64,000 nt of DNA from Schizochytrium sp. TIO01 (GCA_004764695.1 SMSO01000004.1:2197501-2261500), one strand, 5' to 3'. Counted from the first letter of the stretch, positions 33,460 through 44,868 are shown. Made by a program: numbers and translations. Notes: generated by a model not told the origin, from the letters alone.

Positions 33460-34542
33460 TTAGTAGGAGTAGTTCTTCTGGTAAGTGGAGGCGTTGGCAG
33501 CAGCACCACCAGAGGCCTCACCAGAGTACTTGCCGAGCTGGGCAAGACCGTTGGCCTTGGAGCGGAGGAGGAGGGCCTCCTGGGCAGCGGGGATCTTGTC
33601 GTCGGCGCCAGCCCACACCTTGAGGACAGATGCCTGAAGGGCACGGCCGTAGGAGAAGGAGAGGTTCCAGGGCTTCTTGCCCGGGGCACGGTTAAGCTCG
33701 TTGAGGGCAATAGTGGCCTCCTCCTCGGACATACCGCCGGAGAGGAAGTTGATACCCGGAACGGCGGGGGGGACGACACGCTGGAGGGTGCGGAGGGTGA
33801 AGGCGGCGACGGTAGCCATGTCAGCTTGCTCGGAAGCCTCGGCACCGCTGCGGACGAAGTTGGGCTTGAGGAGGATGCCCTCGAAGAGAACCTTGTGGTC
33901 GGCGAGAGCCTTGAACTGCTCGTGCCAGACACGCTCGGTCACCTCGGCAGAGACCTCGATGGGGTGGGTGCCATCCATGAGAATCTCAGGCTCGACGATG
34001 GGGACGAGACCGTTCTCCTGGCAGATGGAGGCGTAGCGGGCGAGGCCGTTGGTCTGCTCCTTGATGCAGAGTGCAGAGGGGGCACCGTTAGAGGGGTCGA
34101 TCTTGATGACAGCGCGCCACTTGGCAAAGCGAGCGCCCTGCTTGTAGTACTCAGCGCAGCGAGCTCCAAGGCCGTCAAGGCCCTCGGTGCTGGTCTCGCC
34201 CTCAACAGCGTTCATGATGGAGGCCTGGCCCTTGTCGACCTTGATACCCGGGATGATGCCCTCAGCGGCGAGGAGCTCAGTGAAGGGCTTGCCCTCAGGG
34301 GTCTTCTCGTAGAGGGTCTCCTCGAAGAGGATGGCGCCGCTGATGAACTCACCAAGGCCCTTGGTTTCGAAGAGAAGCTGGCGGTACTTGCGGCGGTTGT
34401 CCTGGGTGTTCTCCACGTTGATGGGCGCGAAGCGCTTGCCGATCGTGCCAATGGACTCATCGGCAGCGAGGATGCCCTTGCCGGCGGACGCGATCTTGAG
34501 CGCGTTCTCCTTGAGCTCCTGCTCGTACTTGGTGCCGCTCAT
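33460..34542 (-). CDS. Class I fructose-bisphosphate aldolase
   Basis: A 360-residue glycolytic enzyme that cleaves fructose 1,6-bisphosphate to dihydroxyacetone phosphate and glyceraldehyde 3-phosphate in the cytosol. The start is ATG 34,542; the upstream open frame has no other ATG. The chain matches animal-type class I aldolases throughout: AADES with D28, KWRAVIKID with K141 and K147, EPEIL at 184-188, the Schiff-base lysine K226 in EGILLKPNFV, LSGGMSEE at 267-274, R300 in FSYGRAL, and the C-terminal tyrosine Y360 needed for full activity on the bisphosphate. Length is typical (about 360). Codon use is very GC-rich and biased, usual for a highly expressed gene, and explains the 450-codon open frame antisense to it. 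Nothing indicates an organellar presequence. Confidence 0.97.
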   Translation of the reverse strand: MSGTKYEQELKENALKIASAGKGILAADESIGTIGKRFAPINVENTQDNRRKYRQLLFETKGLGEFISGAILFEETLYEKTPEGKPFTELLAAEGIIPGIKVDKGQASIMNAVEGETSTEGLDGLGARCAEYYKQGARFAKWRAVIKIDPSNGAPSALCIKEQTNGLARYASICQENGLVPIVEPEILMDGTHPIEVSAEVTERVWHEQFKALADHKVLFEGILLKPNFVRSGAEASEQADMATVAAFTLRTLQRVVPPAVPGINFLSGGMSEEEATIALNELNRAPGKKPWNLSFSYGRALQASVLKVWAGADDKIPAAQEALLLRSKANGLAQLGKYSGEASGGAAANASTYQKNYSY

Positions 34543-34740
34543 CTTTCTTGGTGGGTTGGTGTAGTCTTCTTGATCTACTTGAGTTTGTTTTGCTTTTGCG
34601 TTTGGGGTTTGCTGCAAGTTCAATCCAAAAGAAGTTCGTTCAAGCAATGCATCGTCATCATGGCCGAGATGAGCATTTTACACACAAATTTTCAGTTAGT
34701 CTCTCTGTCACTTAATTCCTGTCCCCTCTCCTCTTCGCCT

Positions 34741-34825
34741 CAGTGGAAGCTCAGAGGAGACCCTGGTCTCTTGTGAGGTAGTGCAAGAGAGGGATCTTCA
34801 GGATCCTTCCCCTCAGCTTCCACTG
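34741..34825. promoter_or_regulatory. Nested inverted repeats upstream of aldolase
   Basis: A 14-bp inverted repeat with one mismatch, CAGTGGAAGCTCAG at 34,741-34,754 and CTCAGCTTCCACTG at 34,812-34,825, brackets a second palindrome GAGACC-CT-GGTCTC at 34,757-34,770. The element lies about 200-283 bp upstream of the aldolase ATG, where promoter elements would be expected. Whether it is a protein-binding site is inference. Confidence 0.4.
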
Positions 34826-35111
34826 CGTCATTATCTCTCCCTATTTTCCCCCTCTCTCTACACATATCCTTTCTTTCGGAAGCTTTTCCCTTCTTTTCTC
34901 CTTCTCCTTTGCTTCTGCATCAAGCATGTCACGAGAGCAGTTTCGCCATGCCTTCAATACTTCTCCACCACTGTCACACTATTCTGCAAGCAGGAAAGTG
35001 GAGAGCCTTATTACCGCAGCGGAGCACCAAAGTGCCCAGAGCTATGATAATATTGCAATCAATCTTCTTTCTTTCCTTCTCTTGAAAAGTAGCTAGCTAC
35101 TACCCTTATAA

Positions 35112-35113
<2 letters not shown>

Positions 35114-35142
<29 letters not shown>

Positions 35143-35155
35143 AAGAAAGAAAGAG
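35114..35155. repeat. (AAAG)n repeat
   Basis: About ten AAAG units with one TAAAG interruption, about 570 bp upstream of the aldolase start. Confidence 0.9.
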
Positions 35156-38100
35156 TGCGCTATGACCAAAAGAGCTTTTAAAAGGATAACCCCTAGCGAA
35201 ATATAAGGCACTCCTACCAGCACTCCCCATCTTTCTATCTTTCTTTTCTTCTTCCACACCATGGCTAGGCACAAATCAAAGCGCGCCCGTGCCCGACTGA
35301 TCCGCGACCCGGCGAGCATTAAAAGCATTGCGCGGGGGCTTTGCAAATGTCAGCCAGCTAGCTCGGGACTTGGGAGCGCCGCCGCTCCATAGTCCCTCCA
35401 TAAATCGCCGACGATTTGCCTTCGCCTTTGCAGAAGGGTCGAAAGGAAAGGAGTAAAGAAAGCATTGAAATAAATAATCTGTATCCATCTGTCAACAATC
35501 AATCTCCACCGGGATCGTCTCCATCTGCAACCTTCTTCGATAGGACATCGCCCTTTCAAGGATCCACGCGAAAGATCTTGCGACGGGTGGAAGCCACGAT
35601 GCTCTTGGCTCCTAGCAGAAGCAGAGAAAGAAGGACCATGAACGAGTCGGAATCCGAATCGAATGTGATGGGGTACAAGTATCAAAAAGCGCTCATAGAT
35701 AGATAGATAGATATAGAGATAATCAATCCATCGTCACATGCTCCGCCATATCTCGCCAAGCACCCTTTCGACGAGACAGACAGACTCGAGCTCGTGCGCG
35801 TGGTCCGCGGGATCGTCTTCTGGCATGGAGAGCGGCGCAGCGAGCAGAGCCAAGCGGAGTTGTAGCAGACGAGCACAGCGTCGAGACGACATGATGGGCG
35901 CTGCCCATGCATGCATCGAGGCCCGCGCTCTCCACCTCCGCCCAGCCTGCGAAGGCGAAGACGAAGACGAAGACGAAGAGGACGGCACTAGCGTCGCTGC
36001 TTCTTCGGGCGCCGGCTTAGTCTCGGTGGACTCGCGGCGAGACTCAGGCGGAGCGGAGGACTAGGCGGATACATATCGGCGTCGGGGAGTGAGCGGAGGG
36101 AAACAAGGAGAAGGAGGAGAAACTAGGGACAGCCAGCGTTCTCTCTTTTCGCTAGCTCCCACGTACTGCGAGAAGAGAGGCTACCGCCGCCGCCGCCAGC
36201 AGCACCAGCAGCGCCAGCAGCCCTGCGCCTCCAGCCCTGGGCCAGCCGGCCATCATCGCGAACGTACCTCGGAGGATCGATGGACGCCAGGTTGCCGATC
36301 TGTCTGCGCCATGACGTCAAGATTCCTCTCTTCTGCTGGCCACTCCAGATTCCACGTGGTCCTTTACTGTCGATACTGGCCAATCAGCCACTCATTATCT
36401 GTGCATTTTCAAAATGGATACTGTACCAGACCCAGTGTCATCTCAAGATATAGAACCGGGGGGTCCCTCGATTTAGCCCAGTTTATCCTTTGAAAGTTCT
36501 TCTAGATGCGGCAGAAAAGAGGCCTTTTGCGTTCTTTAGCGTTCTTTTGAGGGGCCCTTTAGCTTTCCTTTTTGGGCGGGTGGTAGAGTAAGTGTTGATT
36601 GATAGCAGTAGTCATGCGTCTTGGAACATACATATATCAAATCATTGGAATATTGAGGGTCAGTCCGAGTCCGATTCTTCTTTTGGAAAGAAAAGCATAG
36701 ATTCTTATTAAAGAACCTACCTAACTCGAAGGACTTTCTTTGGCCGTTGTGGACTGTTGACTTTTGCAAAACAACGGCCCAACTTGAGAAAGCGAAAGAC
36801 CACGACACGAGTCTTGGCTATGAATTATGGATGGAGAGTGGGATCGAACTGCAGGGGAGAAACACATTTTCTTCTTGCCTTCAATATTGTGATGAATGCT
36901 TTAATTTAACTCAAAATAAAATTAATCAAAGACATTACCTTGTTTTTTTCGTTTCTTTTTTCTTTTCTTTAGGTTTTACAGAAATTTAAAAAAAGAAATA
37001 CTTATTAGGACAATTTCCACAATTTCCACAATTTTCAAGTTCTTCTTTTTTTAATGCACCTCATAACAATACGAGTTAACCCGACTAATTACTTTTTTTT
37101 AAAAAAAAAAAACATAAACAACAAAAAACTAAAGCAAAGTATTGGATAAGCTAGCACACTTGACTCGAGTGTCAAGAGAATAGGCATTTCGGGCTAATTG
37201 ACTGACTTTTTGTAGATTGGGTAACGAGAAAGGTCAAGTTTGTCGGCACAGACTTTGTAATACTTGCGTCAACTAGAGAAAGTTTGTCCTTTTATCTTTT
37301 GTAATGGACAGGACAGAAAACTGGCGTTCTCGAAGTGAACGGTATTTTGAGACTCTTATCGTTTATTCTAAGTATTTACATTAGGATGGAGATCCAATTT
37401 GCGGCTTCCCTGATCAAATGATCTAGGGCGTCATCGAGATTGAAAGACACAGCCAGTTGTTTCAGAATAAATGTGGACAAAATCCCATGGGTTTTTGTCA
37501 TTTATCTTGGGTTTATAAAAAGATAGCTTTGGAATTCGCACGAGACAAGAGACAGGTTCGAGCATCTGCGTTACATCTCTAGAGACGAACTCGTTATAGA
37601 TCAACCCACGAAGAGTCCCAGTTGAAAAGAGAGAATATGATGATTTCCACTGTTAGCTACGATATGTCAAGTCTAATCTTCTCAGCACATTGCCAGGCTT
37701 TCTCAGCGAAAGAAAATGCCAGGATTCTCGACAGCTGCTTTTGATCTAAGACACCACGTTCACAACTTCAAGTTTTACATTCTTTTCCTAGAACTAAGAC
37801 GATGCCAATACTACCGGCAAACTTGGATCTACCTTGGGTTGCGACTTAGCATATCCATTTAAAAAAAATAGCACCATCCATTGCAGGCTTCTTAAGAAAT
37901 CATCTCTCCTGGTGGAGTAAGTATCATGCGAATTGAGAGTCCCATTTCACCAACTTACCCTTTCTGAACTAATACATAACCAATACCTTTTTCGTTAATT
38001 CCCTTTGCCGTCCGCCAAACAGTACTATCTAGTTCATAATAGTCTTGAATAAATGACGGCATCCTGTCGTATAGTTCTGCATGAGTCCTATTTTCAGGTT

Positions 38101-40023
38101 CTTGAACGAAATAGACTTTCCTGTCGAGCTTAAAAAGTTACAGAATGCTATTGGGGCATAGGAAAAAGACTAGCATATGAGCTACCCACACTAAAAAACA
38201 AAACATAAAATGGAAGCTCCTCTCAATCAAAGTCCATCTGGGTCTACAATTTTATATAATCCATCTTCGCTCTTTTCAGGATGTTGCATGACAAAGACAA
38301 CGTCAGCATCAGCAAACTAGCTAACCACGCCTGCCCGCATCAGTTATAAAGCTGGCATCAGACCTGTACCTCCACTACCTTGCAGCAAACCTGCTTCTGC
38401 CTGTGCGAGCGCGTGGCGCACGGTGCTCCATTGACTCGCTAGAAATCTCCTTTTTTTGTTGTTGAAAAAGTTGTGAGTTCTAGTTCTCCAAAGTTTGCAA
38501 AACTCGCTTCGAAGCTTGTCTCCTTTGGCTTTCAATATTGTTCGAGCAACTACGTAATAGAGGATAGCCCCCACGAGGGCAGCGCTCCTTCTCGGCCCCA
38601 TCGCAGTAGAATTTGGCCAAGTAGCGTTTCGAAACTCTTCGGTCGATTCCTTTCAAGAGTGTGTTCTTCGTTTGTTGTCGGGCAGAGCGGAGATTGCTCG
38701 GCTGTAGCAGCATAGCAAAGTAGCAGCAGTCCCAGCTCGGCGGCTGGTTGCCTGGCGCAGGGGAGCTTATCGAGCGATCTTATCTTTCCTGTGTAAGGCG
38801 TCTTGCACAGCACTCGTGAACAAGGAGTTGAATAACAACAACAAGTTATAAAAATTGTTTGGTGCCGGTCTTTGGCACTCTCGTAAAGAGTGGAGGCAAG
38901 TCAAGCCATCGCAGCAAGAGGAAGACTTGATTGTCTTGAAGAGCACAACGTCCTCATCAGGCTCAAGTTTTGCCTTGTAGTTGTGCTAGTATAGTAGGTA
39001 GTAGCCTGACGTGTCTACGTGGCGAGGAGAGGTAAAAATTAAGTGCAGAAATATAAAGAGAGACGGCGCTAAGGAAGGCACAAAAGCACAGCAAAACCCG
39101 CTCGGACCTCGCCGGATTCGGAGCTTTGTTGCATCGTAGATTGAAAGAAATTCTACCAATAATTTACTCGGACTATTTCATCTCGAGCGGCATCTTCAGC
39201 AATAAACAGCATCTAGAAGTGCAAATTTGGTGGACGGCATTGCAGAGATATCCTGGGCCGTGAGGTGAGCGGCCTCTTTTTTTATTGCCGAGGCAAGTCC
39301 GAGTAAAGGGCGATCCGAAGCGCCACAGTCAGTCAATTAAAAATTGAATCATTTTCTCGGAGCAGAGGAAGGTTCTCGCAAGTTGCGGATTCGGGAAGAC
39401 TACAATTTACAAATATCAAGACATTAGCTGGACCACCGGCTCTGGAGTTTTGACGGAGTTTTGACGTAAGCGCGCTACAGAGTATTGCAAAAATCAACAA
39501 AGTACGCGCTGCTGTGGCGAAACAAAAGAAACAACCTGAAGTTTAGACTATTTACAGCCTCCCATCTCTTGAGTGACTGTAATTGAGCCACTACGTTTAT
39601 CGGGCCCGAGCGTCAAGGTCTTATTGCAAATAAAACAGAGGCCCACTGACCACTACCAATTGTTACACTCTTTCTTTCGTGGCTTAAGTGTTGCCCGACT
39701 TTGACCCTGAAACTCTTTCTGTATCCGCAATCAGCATCATCACATCTTACAGATAGAGGACTCGCACTGCTGATACTTGGTCACGTCTTCCTAAAGTGAC
39801 AAGAGAACTCGGTAGCTCTTGGTGCAGTTGAAGTACTAGCATTCATTCTTCCCACTCCGCGAATTGATCTGCAATCGCACCTTAACAAGCGAAGGTTTCC
39901 TCGGATCCTGCGGCGATTGCGGCAGCATTCGAGATAGACTTAGACACGAGTGGATAGATTATATTGTAGTTACAAGAGGAATACAAGTGTAGGCCCGACT
40001 TCATCCGGAATCGTCCCGACAAA

Positions 40024-41991
40024 ATGTTCCAAGCAAGCGCTGAAAACTTAACCAGGATTGGGCTGGCGCTGTCTCCTGCCGACGAACCTCCGGTGGCACG
40101 AAAACACGGTGTGAGAGCTGGAAGCTACGACGATGTTATGGTCATGATGTCCTCAAAAAGATCTTACTTTTCCGGCACTGCCAACACTCTGCCCCGTGCA
40201 CAGACATCAACAGAAACACGAGCTAGTACGCAACAGCGCACAGAAACTGACTCCATCGCTAAATCCTCTAATGCAAGCGAGGTAGAAACGACGAATTTAG
40301 CGCGGTATTTGCTGGTGAGAACTACCGCGAAGAACGGTGAGCCTTGTGACGGAATATATGAACGCCTTGAAAACGTTCTGCATGAAAATTCCCCTGTATA
40401 CTGCCAAAGCAATGGACTGACAATCTCTAAAGCGACGATTGCAGGTCGCGAGGGTTGGGTGCTTGGCAAGGGTCCTGCGCGTATTCTTTACGGCTCTTGT
40501 AAATGGGGCTGCCAAGATCTGGCGGGGCCGAGCGCACATGTAATTTGGACATTTTATGGAAAATCAACACGTGAAAAGCAGGTCAAGTTTGTGCAAGAGA
40601 TTCCAATTAAAAACTCAGACAGTTCTCCCCAACAAAATGTCCTTCCTCTGGAGAGGCAGAAAGAAGAAGCGCATGGCTCACATGAGAAAATTCTGCAAGA
40701 GTTGATTGAGCAAAAAGATCAAGATGAAGTTAACTTTGTTGCGGCCTGTGTGGACAAGAATGCTTTGCTCAATGAACAAACCATTGTGCGGAGCAGAAGT
40801 AGAAGCAGCAGTAGCACATCAAGCAATAACACGTACCGTGGGTGTATGGTTCAGGCACTTCCGCACAGCCGCTTGCGTACGCGCGGCAAAGTTGTTGTGG
40901 CAGTATGGAAAGGAAAAGAAAGGGGGGCATGGATCTCTGCTTTAGCCTATTTTGAGGGATTCCACTTTAGAATTACTGACCCACGAAATGAGCTGGGTGT
41001 CCAAGGCAAGCACTTTGACCTTCGTGACCATATAGCCACCCCATCTGCATTGCGCGACCACATTTTCCACCTCGCAAGACGCACCTCTCAAGAGTGGGCT
41101 TACGGTGGTAGTGGTAGCGGGAATTATAGTCCCACCGGGAAGAACGGCTCCACGGTGCGTACAGGAAGAGGGCCAAGTGACTCAGGTCATCGAAGAGTGC
41201 TAGCCGTGGACTGTGGTGACGCAGAAACCCGTATGCTCTGGTTGTCTGCCTTCCATATTCTCACCGTTCACGCGGATATCAATCCGTTGCAAGTGCACAT
41301 GGAGTATGAGCGGCATCAACGAAATCAGCGCAAAGCTGCAGTAGCCCATACAAGCCATATTGAGCACAGCAAGCCAACCCTCAATGGTAAAGTAGAAAGC
41401 AAGAACCAAGCAAGTGTAACCTACCAAGCCTCCAAGCAGGAGGCATCTTCCGTCTTCGAGGTTGCTGGACAGACGAACGAAGATAGCACTAGCAAGACTC
41501 TGAGTATAATTAGCCCTACAATCCTTCAGAATGTATGGTCTGAAGAAGTTCAACAAAACCAAGACTCGGAGAGAGTCACTTCAAACTCTATGAATTTCCA
41601 AACCATTGACCGCGAGAGTGATGTTGAGCAAGATAGTGGCACTGAAGGAAGACCGCAGCAAGGAGAAGAAAATCTTTCTAGCCCTCGGGAAGATGACACA
41701 ACTGTTGACTCAAATGCAGGCTCGCAAAAGATGGCACCTCCGCGGGCATCCATGCCGTCGCCAGCACCTACATCTGTAATTCTAGCAAACATGCAACGCC
41801 TTGTGGAGCTCAAGAAAGGTGAAGAGACCGCTACAAGCTCCTATTTAACCCCTTCACAGGAAAACGATGCTCCCCTTGGAGAGCGTCCTCCTCCTGTCCT
41901 GACTCCAGAAGAGCTCGCAGAACACGAACGCCGCAAAGATCGGATGCTGCGCTCTCAATTTGCCCAATATGCTGCTTCCCCTTTCCAATAG
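40024..41991 (+). CDS. Uncharacterised protein with a PH-like domain
   Basis: A 655-residue protein starting at ATG 40,024; no close family was recognised. Residues 1-95 are low-complexity. Residues about 98-185 form a compact region with GIYERLENVLHENSPVY and a tryptophan-glycine block GREGWVLGKGPARILYG. This resembles small beta-rich modules seen repeatedly in protist proteins. Residues about 280-430 look like a PH domain: beta-strands with KVVVAVWKGKERGAW and FHFRITDP, a Gly/Ser-rich insertion (about 360-390), and a closing helix with VDCGDAETRMLWLSAFH, where the tryptophan is the usual PH-helix landmark. The C-terminal 220 residues are S, E, Q and T-rich and probably disordered. A membrane-lipid or scaffolding role is an inference from the PH-like part. 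The gene stands alone, with a 5.5-kb desert upstream. Confidence 0.75.
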   Translation: MFQASAENLTRIGLALSPADEPPVARKHGVRAGSYDDVMVMMSSKRSYFSGTANTLPRAQTSTETRASTQQRTETDSIAKSSNASEVETTNLARYLLVRTTAKNGEPCDGIYERLENVLHENSPVYCQSNGLTISKATIAGREGWVLGKGPARILYGSCKWGCQDLAGPSAHVIWTFYGKSTREKQVKFVQEIPIKNSDSSPQQNVLPLERQKEEAHGSHEKILQELIEQKDQDEVNFVAACVDKNALLNEQTIVRSRSRSSSSTSSNNTYRGCMVQALPHSRLRTRGKVVVAVWKGKERGAWISALAYFEGFHFRITDPRNELGVQGKHFDLRDHIATPSALRDHIFHLARRTSQEWAYGGSGSGNYSPTGKNGSTVRTGRGPSDSGHRRVLAVDCGDAETRMLWLSAFHILTVHADINPLQVHMEYERHQRNQRKAAVAHTSHIEHSKPTLNGKVESKNQASVTYQASKQEASSVFEVAGQTNEDSTSKTLSIISPTILQNVWSEEVQQNQDSERVTSNSMNFQTIDRESDVEQDSGTEGRPQQGEENLSSPREDDTTVDSNAGSQKMAPPRASMPSPAPTSVILANMQRLVELKKGEETATSSYLTPSQENDAPLGERPPPVLTPEELAEHERRKDRMLRSQFAQYAASPFQ

Positions 41992-43342
41992 GAGAGCTCT
42001 TTCGAAGCAAAAGAAAAGAAAAGAAAAGGCACTAACGTAAACTAGAAGTAATTTAATTATATAATAGCACTTCTTAAATTGTGGATTTTCTAGCTAAACT
42101 TTGCGGATTGATATTCAATCAACAGATTTAGGATAAATGCCTATACATAGATCCCCCCCCCCCCCCCCCAAACAATCCTTGTATATTCCACTCGTAGCTA
42201 GTTGATCGGCTCCAAATGATTCACGTATGCGAGCCTCAGTTCATGTCATTTTAGTGGTCACTAAATATGATTTTTCATCCTCCGGACTCTTTATGCGAGG
42301 ATCTATACTAATGCTACTCCGGCTGCGAGGATTGCAGACAAAATCCAAATAGCGCCTGGGACTAAATTACATTTATATCAGCTGGAAAATGTAGAAGCTG
42401 CTATGAAATCACCCGACAATTTCTAGTGAAGCAAGTTTTTAAAAAAGGAGTTTTAAAGCAAGAACTTCATATATTTTTCTTAAATTGAGTTATGTAGGTG
42501 AGAAGTAGATGTGCTGTATTACTTATTATCGAGTAACTTGAAACTCAAGGCCCATTTCTCCTACCTCGTCCCAAAAGTTTTGAGAGGGCTGCTCAAAATT
42601 GCTTGCTTTCCTTGATTGATTCCTTCGCTATGAAATAGATAAATATCTAAGCCAATATCTGAAGACCATGAAATATTTCTCTATCCAAACTCCCTTTCAC
42701 TCACTTGTCTTAGATTGCGTTATTTCGAATCTCTAAACGTGGAAACCCATCTCAAGGTTGCTAAATTGCTGAAAACAGTCTGGTATTAGTTCATACACAA
42801 TACCATGAATATTAATTTATTTACCTACGAAAGTGTGCCATTATCATTGTACTTGTGTAAATTCCTTGTGAGGAGATCCAGTGATAGTTCACTTAAATAC
42901 TCCCAGTGGAAATAGACGAGAGTCATCACTATGGATTCTTGTTAAAATCAGTAACAAAATTTAGAAAGAGTTTGGAGTTTAAAGCAAAATGTCTCCTTAT
43001 ATCCCACAGTTGAAGCCATACTTCTTATAAAATGCATATTAAAAAAACCGCCAACACAACAATTTTGTGAGGAGAAGTAGAATTGTGCCCCACATTTCTT
43101 CCTGTCTCTATCTATATGTTCTCTCTCCCTTCAGCGAGTTTTTTCTTTGAGCTCACGTCAGCACGGAATATGTGCCTTTCATAAGTACAGAAAATCAGAA
43201 GCAGCAGAGGAAGGGTTTAAACAAGTATAAGAAGCGAGACTTTCCGCCCAATCATCGAGCAGGCGTAGTGTTACAAAGGGTTTGATATTTCGTACGCAGC
43301 TCGTAGTGGCTACGAATTCAGTTTGAGTAGAGCTTGTGTGTC
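41992..43342. other. Intergenic region between PH-like and THUMPD3-like genes
   Basis: About 1.35 kb, AT-rich. It contains an AAAAG run just after the PH-like stop (about 42,010-42,028) and a 17-base C homopolymer at 42,153-42,169. No gene was seen. Confidence 0.6.
42153..42169. repeat. Poly-C homopolymer, 17 bases
   Basis: An uninterrupted run of 17 C in AT-rich surroundings, about 160 bp past the PH-like gene. The minus strand is poly-G and could form a quadruplex. Its exact length is prone to sequencing error. Confidence 0.9.
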
Positions 43343-44671
43343 ATGGCGACCTCGACGACCACAGATGTTGAGCCCACTGGTACAACAACTCAGTGCGCTG
43401 CGGCAGCGTCGCTCCGTGAAAGTGCTGTGAGAACCAAAGTTGCTGAAAGCCCCAAGCTCACATACGCACAACGTATCGCCCTCACGGGACGACGCGGCAT
43501 CTACGTAACGATTCAACTAGGCTTTGATCGAGTGGCTGTGCAAGAGCTGCTCGAGGCACTCCCGAATGTGGTGCCTGAGGACGTAATACATGAACGGGGC
43601 ATCGCATTTGTACCCCTTGATGACTACGAAAGTATCACACCTGAGGTGATTGGTCACTTTCGCAGCATTGAATATGCCTTTGCGCTGATATGCGCAAAAA
43701 ATATTGAAGGACTATCGGAGATGTCCAAGGAGGAAGCACTGGAAGCTATCCGAGAAGTCGCGGCTCAAAGCTCTGCCGAGGTATGGAATGCAGCAAAGGA
43801 TGCAGCGTGGAGAGCACGAGGTGTGAAAGAGGAGAATGTGGTAGCTGGGCCGCAATTCCAGGTATTTAGGAAACGATATGGCAAGCATCAATTTGCTAGT
43901 ACTGACATCGGAATGCCCATTTACCAAGGTCTTACAGAGATTTTGCCAGAGTGGGAGGGGGTGTTAAAGGACCCTAATGTTTCAATCATGGGCCGTGTCT
44001 CTGACAACATTCTTTTGTTGGGTGTGAAACTGATGGATGAGCTTTCGTGGTGGAATAAGCTGTTGCCGTACGAGCGTCAAAAGGTCTTAACTCCGTTACG
44101 TCCTGCTACGGCTCACTCCCTTGCCAAACTCAGTGCTCCGCAACCGGGAGATATTTTTGTTGACCCCATGAGTGGTTGTGGTACTATTCCCGAAGTAGCT
44201 GTGCGCTGTTTTCCAGATCTTTTCTGCATTTCAGGCGAAATGGATGAGTTAAGTGTGCAAAAGGCACGACACAATGCGGATGCTTCGCCTCTTCATGGAT
44301 ACTTGGATGTTGTACAGTGGGACGCGCGTCGTCTGCCTCTTCGCAACGATGTTATTCAGCGCATGGCATGCGATCTTCCATTTGGCAAGAAATGTGGAAC
44401 TCGAGCAAAGAACCCAAAGCTGTACAACGATCTCATGCATGAGATTGACCGAATTCTCACTCGAGATGGAAATGCAGTGCTTTTATCTGGTGATATGAAA
44501 AACCTTGAAAGAAACAACCCTCCCAGCAATACCTCTGAAGTAGAACAGTGGCGTGTGCAATGCGGCGGTCTTGATGCAACTGTGAAGATTTTACATAAGC
44601 TTCAAACCCCTTTTATAGATAGCGAAGACTCTCCTCTTGCAGAAACTACTATTGGCACACAAGCCCCATGA
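43343..44671 (+). CDS. THUMP-domain tRNA guanine-N2 methyltransferase (THUMPD3/Trm14 type)
   Basis: A 442-residue enzyme. The start is ATG 43,343 (the upstream frame begins at a TTG). The N-terminal half, residues about 50-240, corresponds to the THUMP RNA-binding region, with RKRYGKHQFASTDIG aligning to the block before the catalytic domain in THUMPD3. The Rossmann methyltransferase part carries motif I VDPMSGCGT (263-271) for S-adenosylmethionine, the VVQWDARRLPLRN block, and the catalytic motif IV DLPFGK (344-349). That last form is the one used by THUMPD3-like enzymes rather than the NPPYG of bacterial relatives. The family makes N2-methylguanosine in tRNA, in animals at positions 6/7 with the TRMT112 activator; no TRMT112 gene is in this window. 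An AATAAA hexamer lies 198 nt after the stop (44,869-44,874). Confidence 0.9.
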   Translation: MATSTTTDVEPTGTTTQCAAAASLRESAVRTKVAESPKLTYAQRIALTGRRGIYVTIQLGFDRVAVQELLEALPNVVPEDVIHERGIAFVPLDDYESITPEVIGHFRSIEYAFALICAKNIEGLSEMSKEEALEAIREVAAQSSAEVWNAAKDAAWRARGVKEENVVAGPQFQVFRKRYGKHQFASTDIGMPIYQGLTEILPEWEGVLKDPNVSIMGRVSDNILLLGVKLMDELSWWNKLLPYERQKVLTPLRPATAHSLAKLSAPQPGDIFVDPMSGCGTIPEVAVRCFPDLFCISGEMDELSVQKARHNADASPLHGYLDVVQWDARRLPLRNDVIQRMACDLPFGKKCGTRAKNPKLYNDLMHEIDRILTRDGNAVLLSGDMKNLERNNPPSNTSEVEQWRVQCGGLDATVKILHKLQTPFIDSEDSPLAETTIGTQAP

Positions 44672-44868
44672 CCACCTCCCTCAAGGCTTGCATGAGCTAT
44701 GTTATATAGTTAGATAGTTAGATAGACTCTGATGTCTACTTTTCTTTTTCATGTAGAAGGCTGAATAAGCAGAGATTCACTGGCTGTCTTGACATTTATT
44801 CTTTTTTAATGATGATGGTGGCATGGTATTGCTCAGGATCATTCTGATTTCAAACTATACATTGACTA

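Larger units (their letters stand above)
34543..40023. other. Large intergenic region between aldolase and the PH-like gene (divergent)
   Basis: About 5.5 kb between divergently transcribed genes. It contains the aldolase promoter with nested inverted repeats, an AAAG tract (35,114-35,155), an ATAG run near 35,698, a GC-richer patch at 35,740-36,280 with GAAGAC units, and AT-rich sequence from 36,900 to 38,200. Two overlapping small hairpins lie at 38,862-38,892. Open frames in the GC-rich patch exist on both strands, up to 134 codons, but none has a recognisable domain. No gene was called. Confidence 0.55.

Noticed and set aside
33424-34776. 450-codon open frame on the + strand opposite aldolase
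   Set aside because: A shadow of the strongly biased aldolase gene; its product is low-complexity and unrelated to any family.
35734-36064. GC-rich patch with open frames on both strands
   Set aside because: Products are Ser/Arg/Asp low-complexity; neither strand shows conserved motifs or a convincing extension by splicing.
36747-36990. Possible tRNA-like B-box word near 36,840 (GGGATCGAACT)
   Set aside because: No matching A box or cloverleaf could be built around it on either strand.
38862-38892. Two overlapping small hairpins (GTGCC/GGCAC and CACTCT/AGAGTG)
   Set aside because: Arms of only five to six bases are common by chance; mentioned only in the region description.
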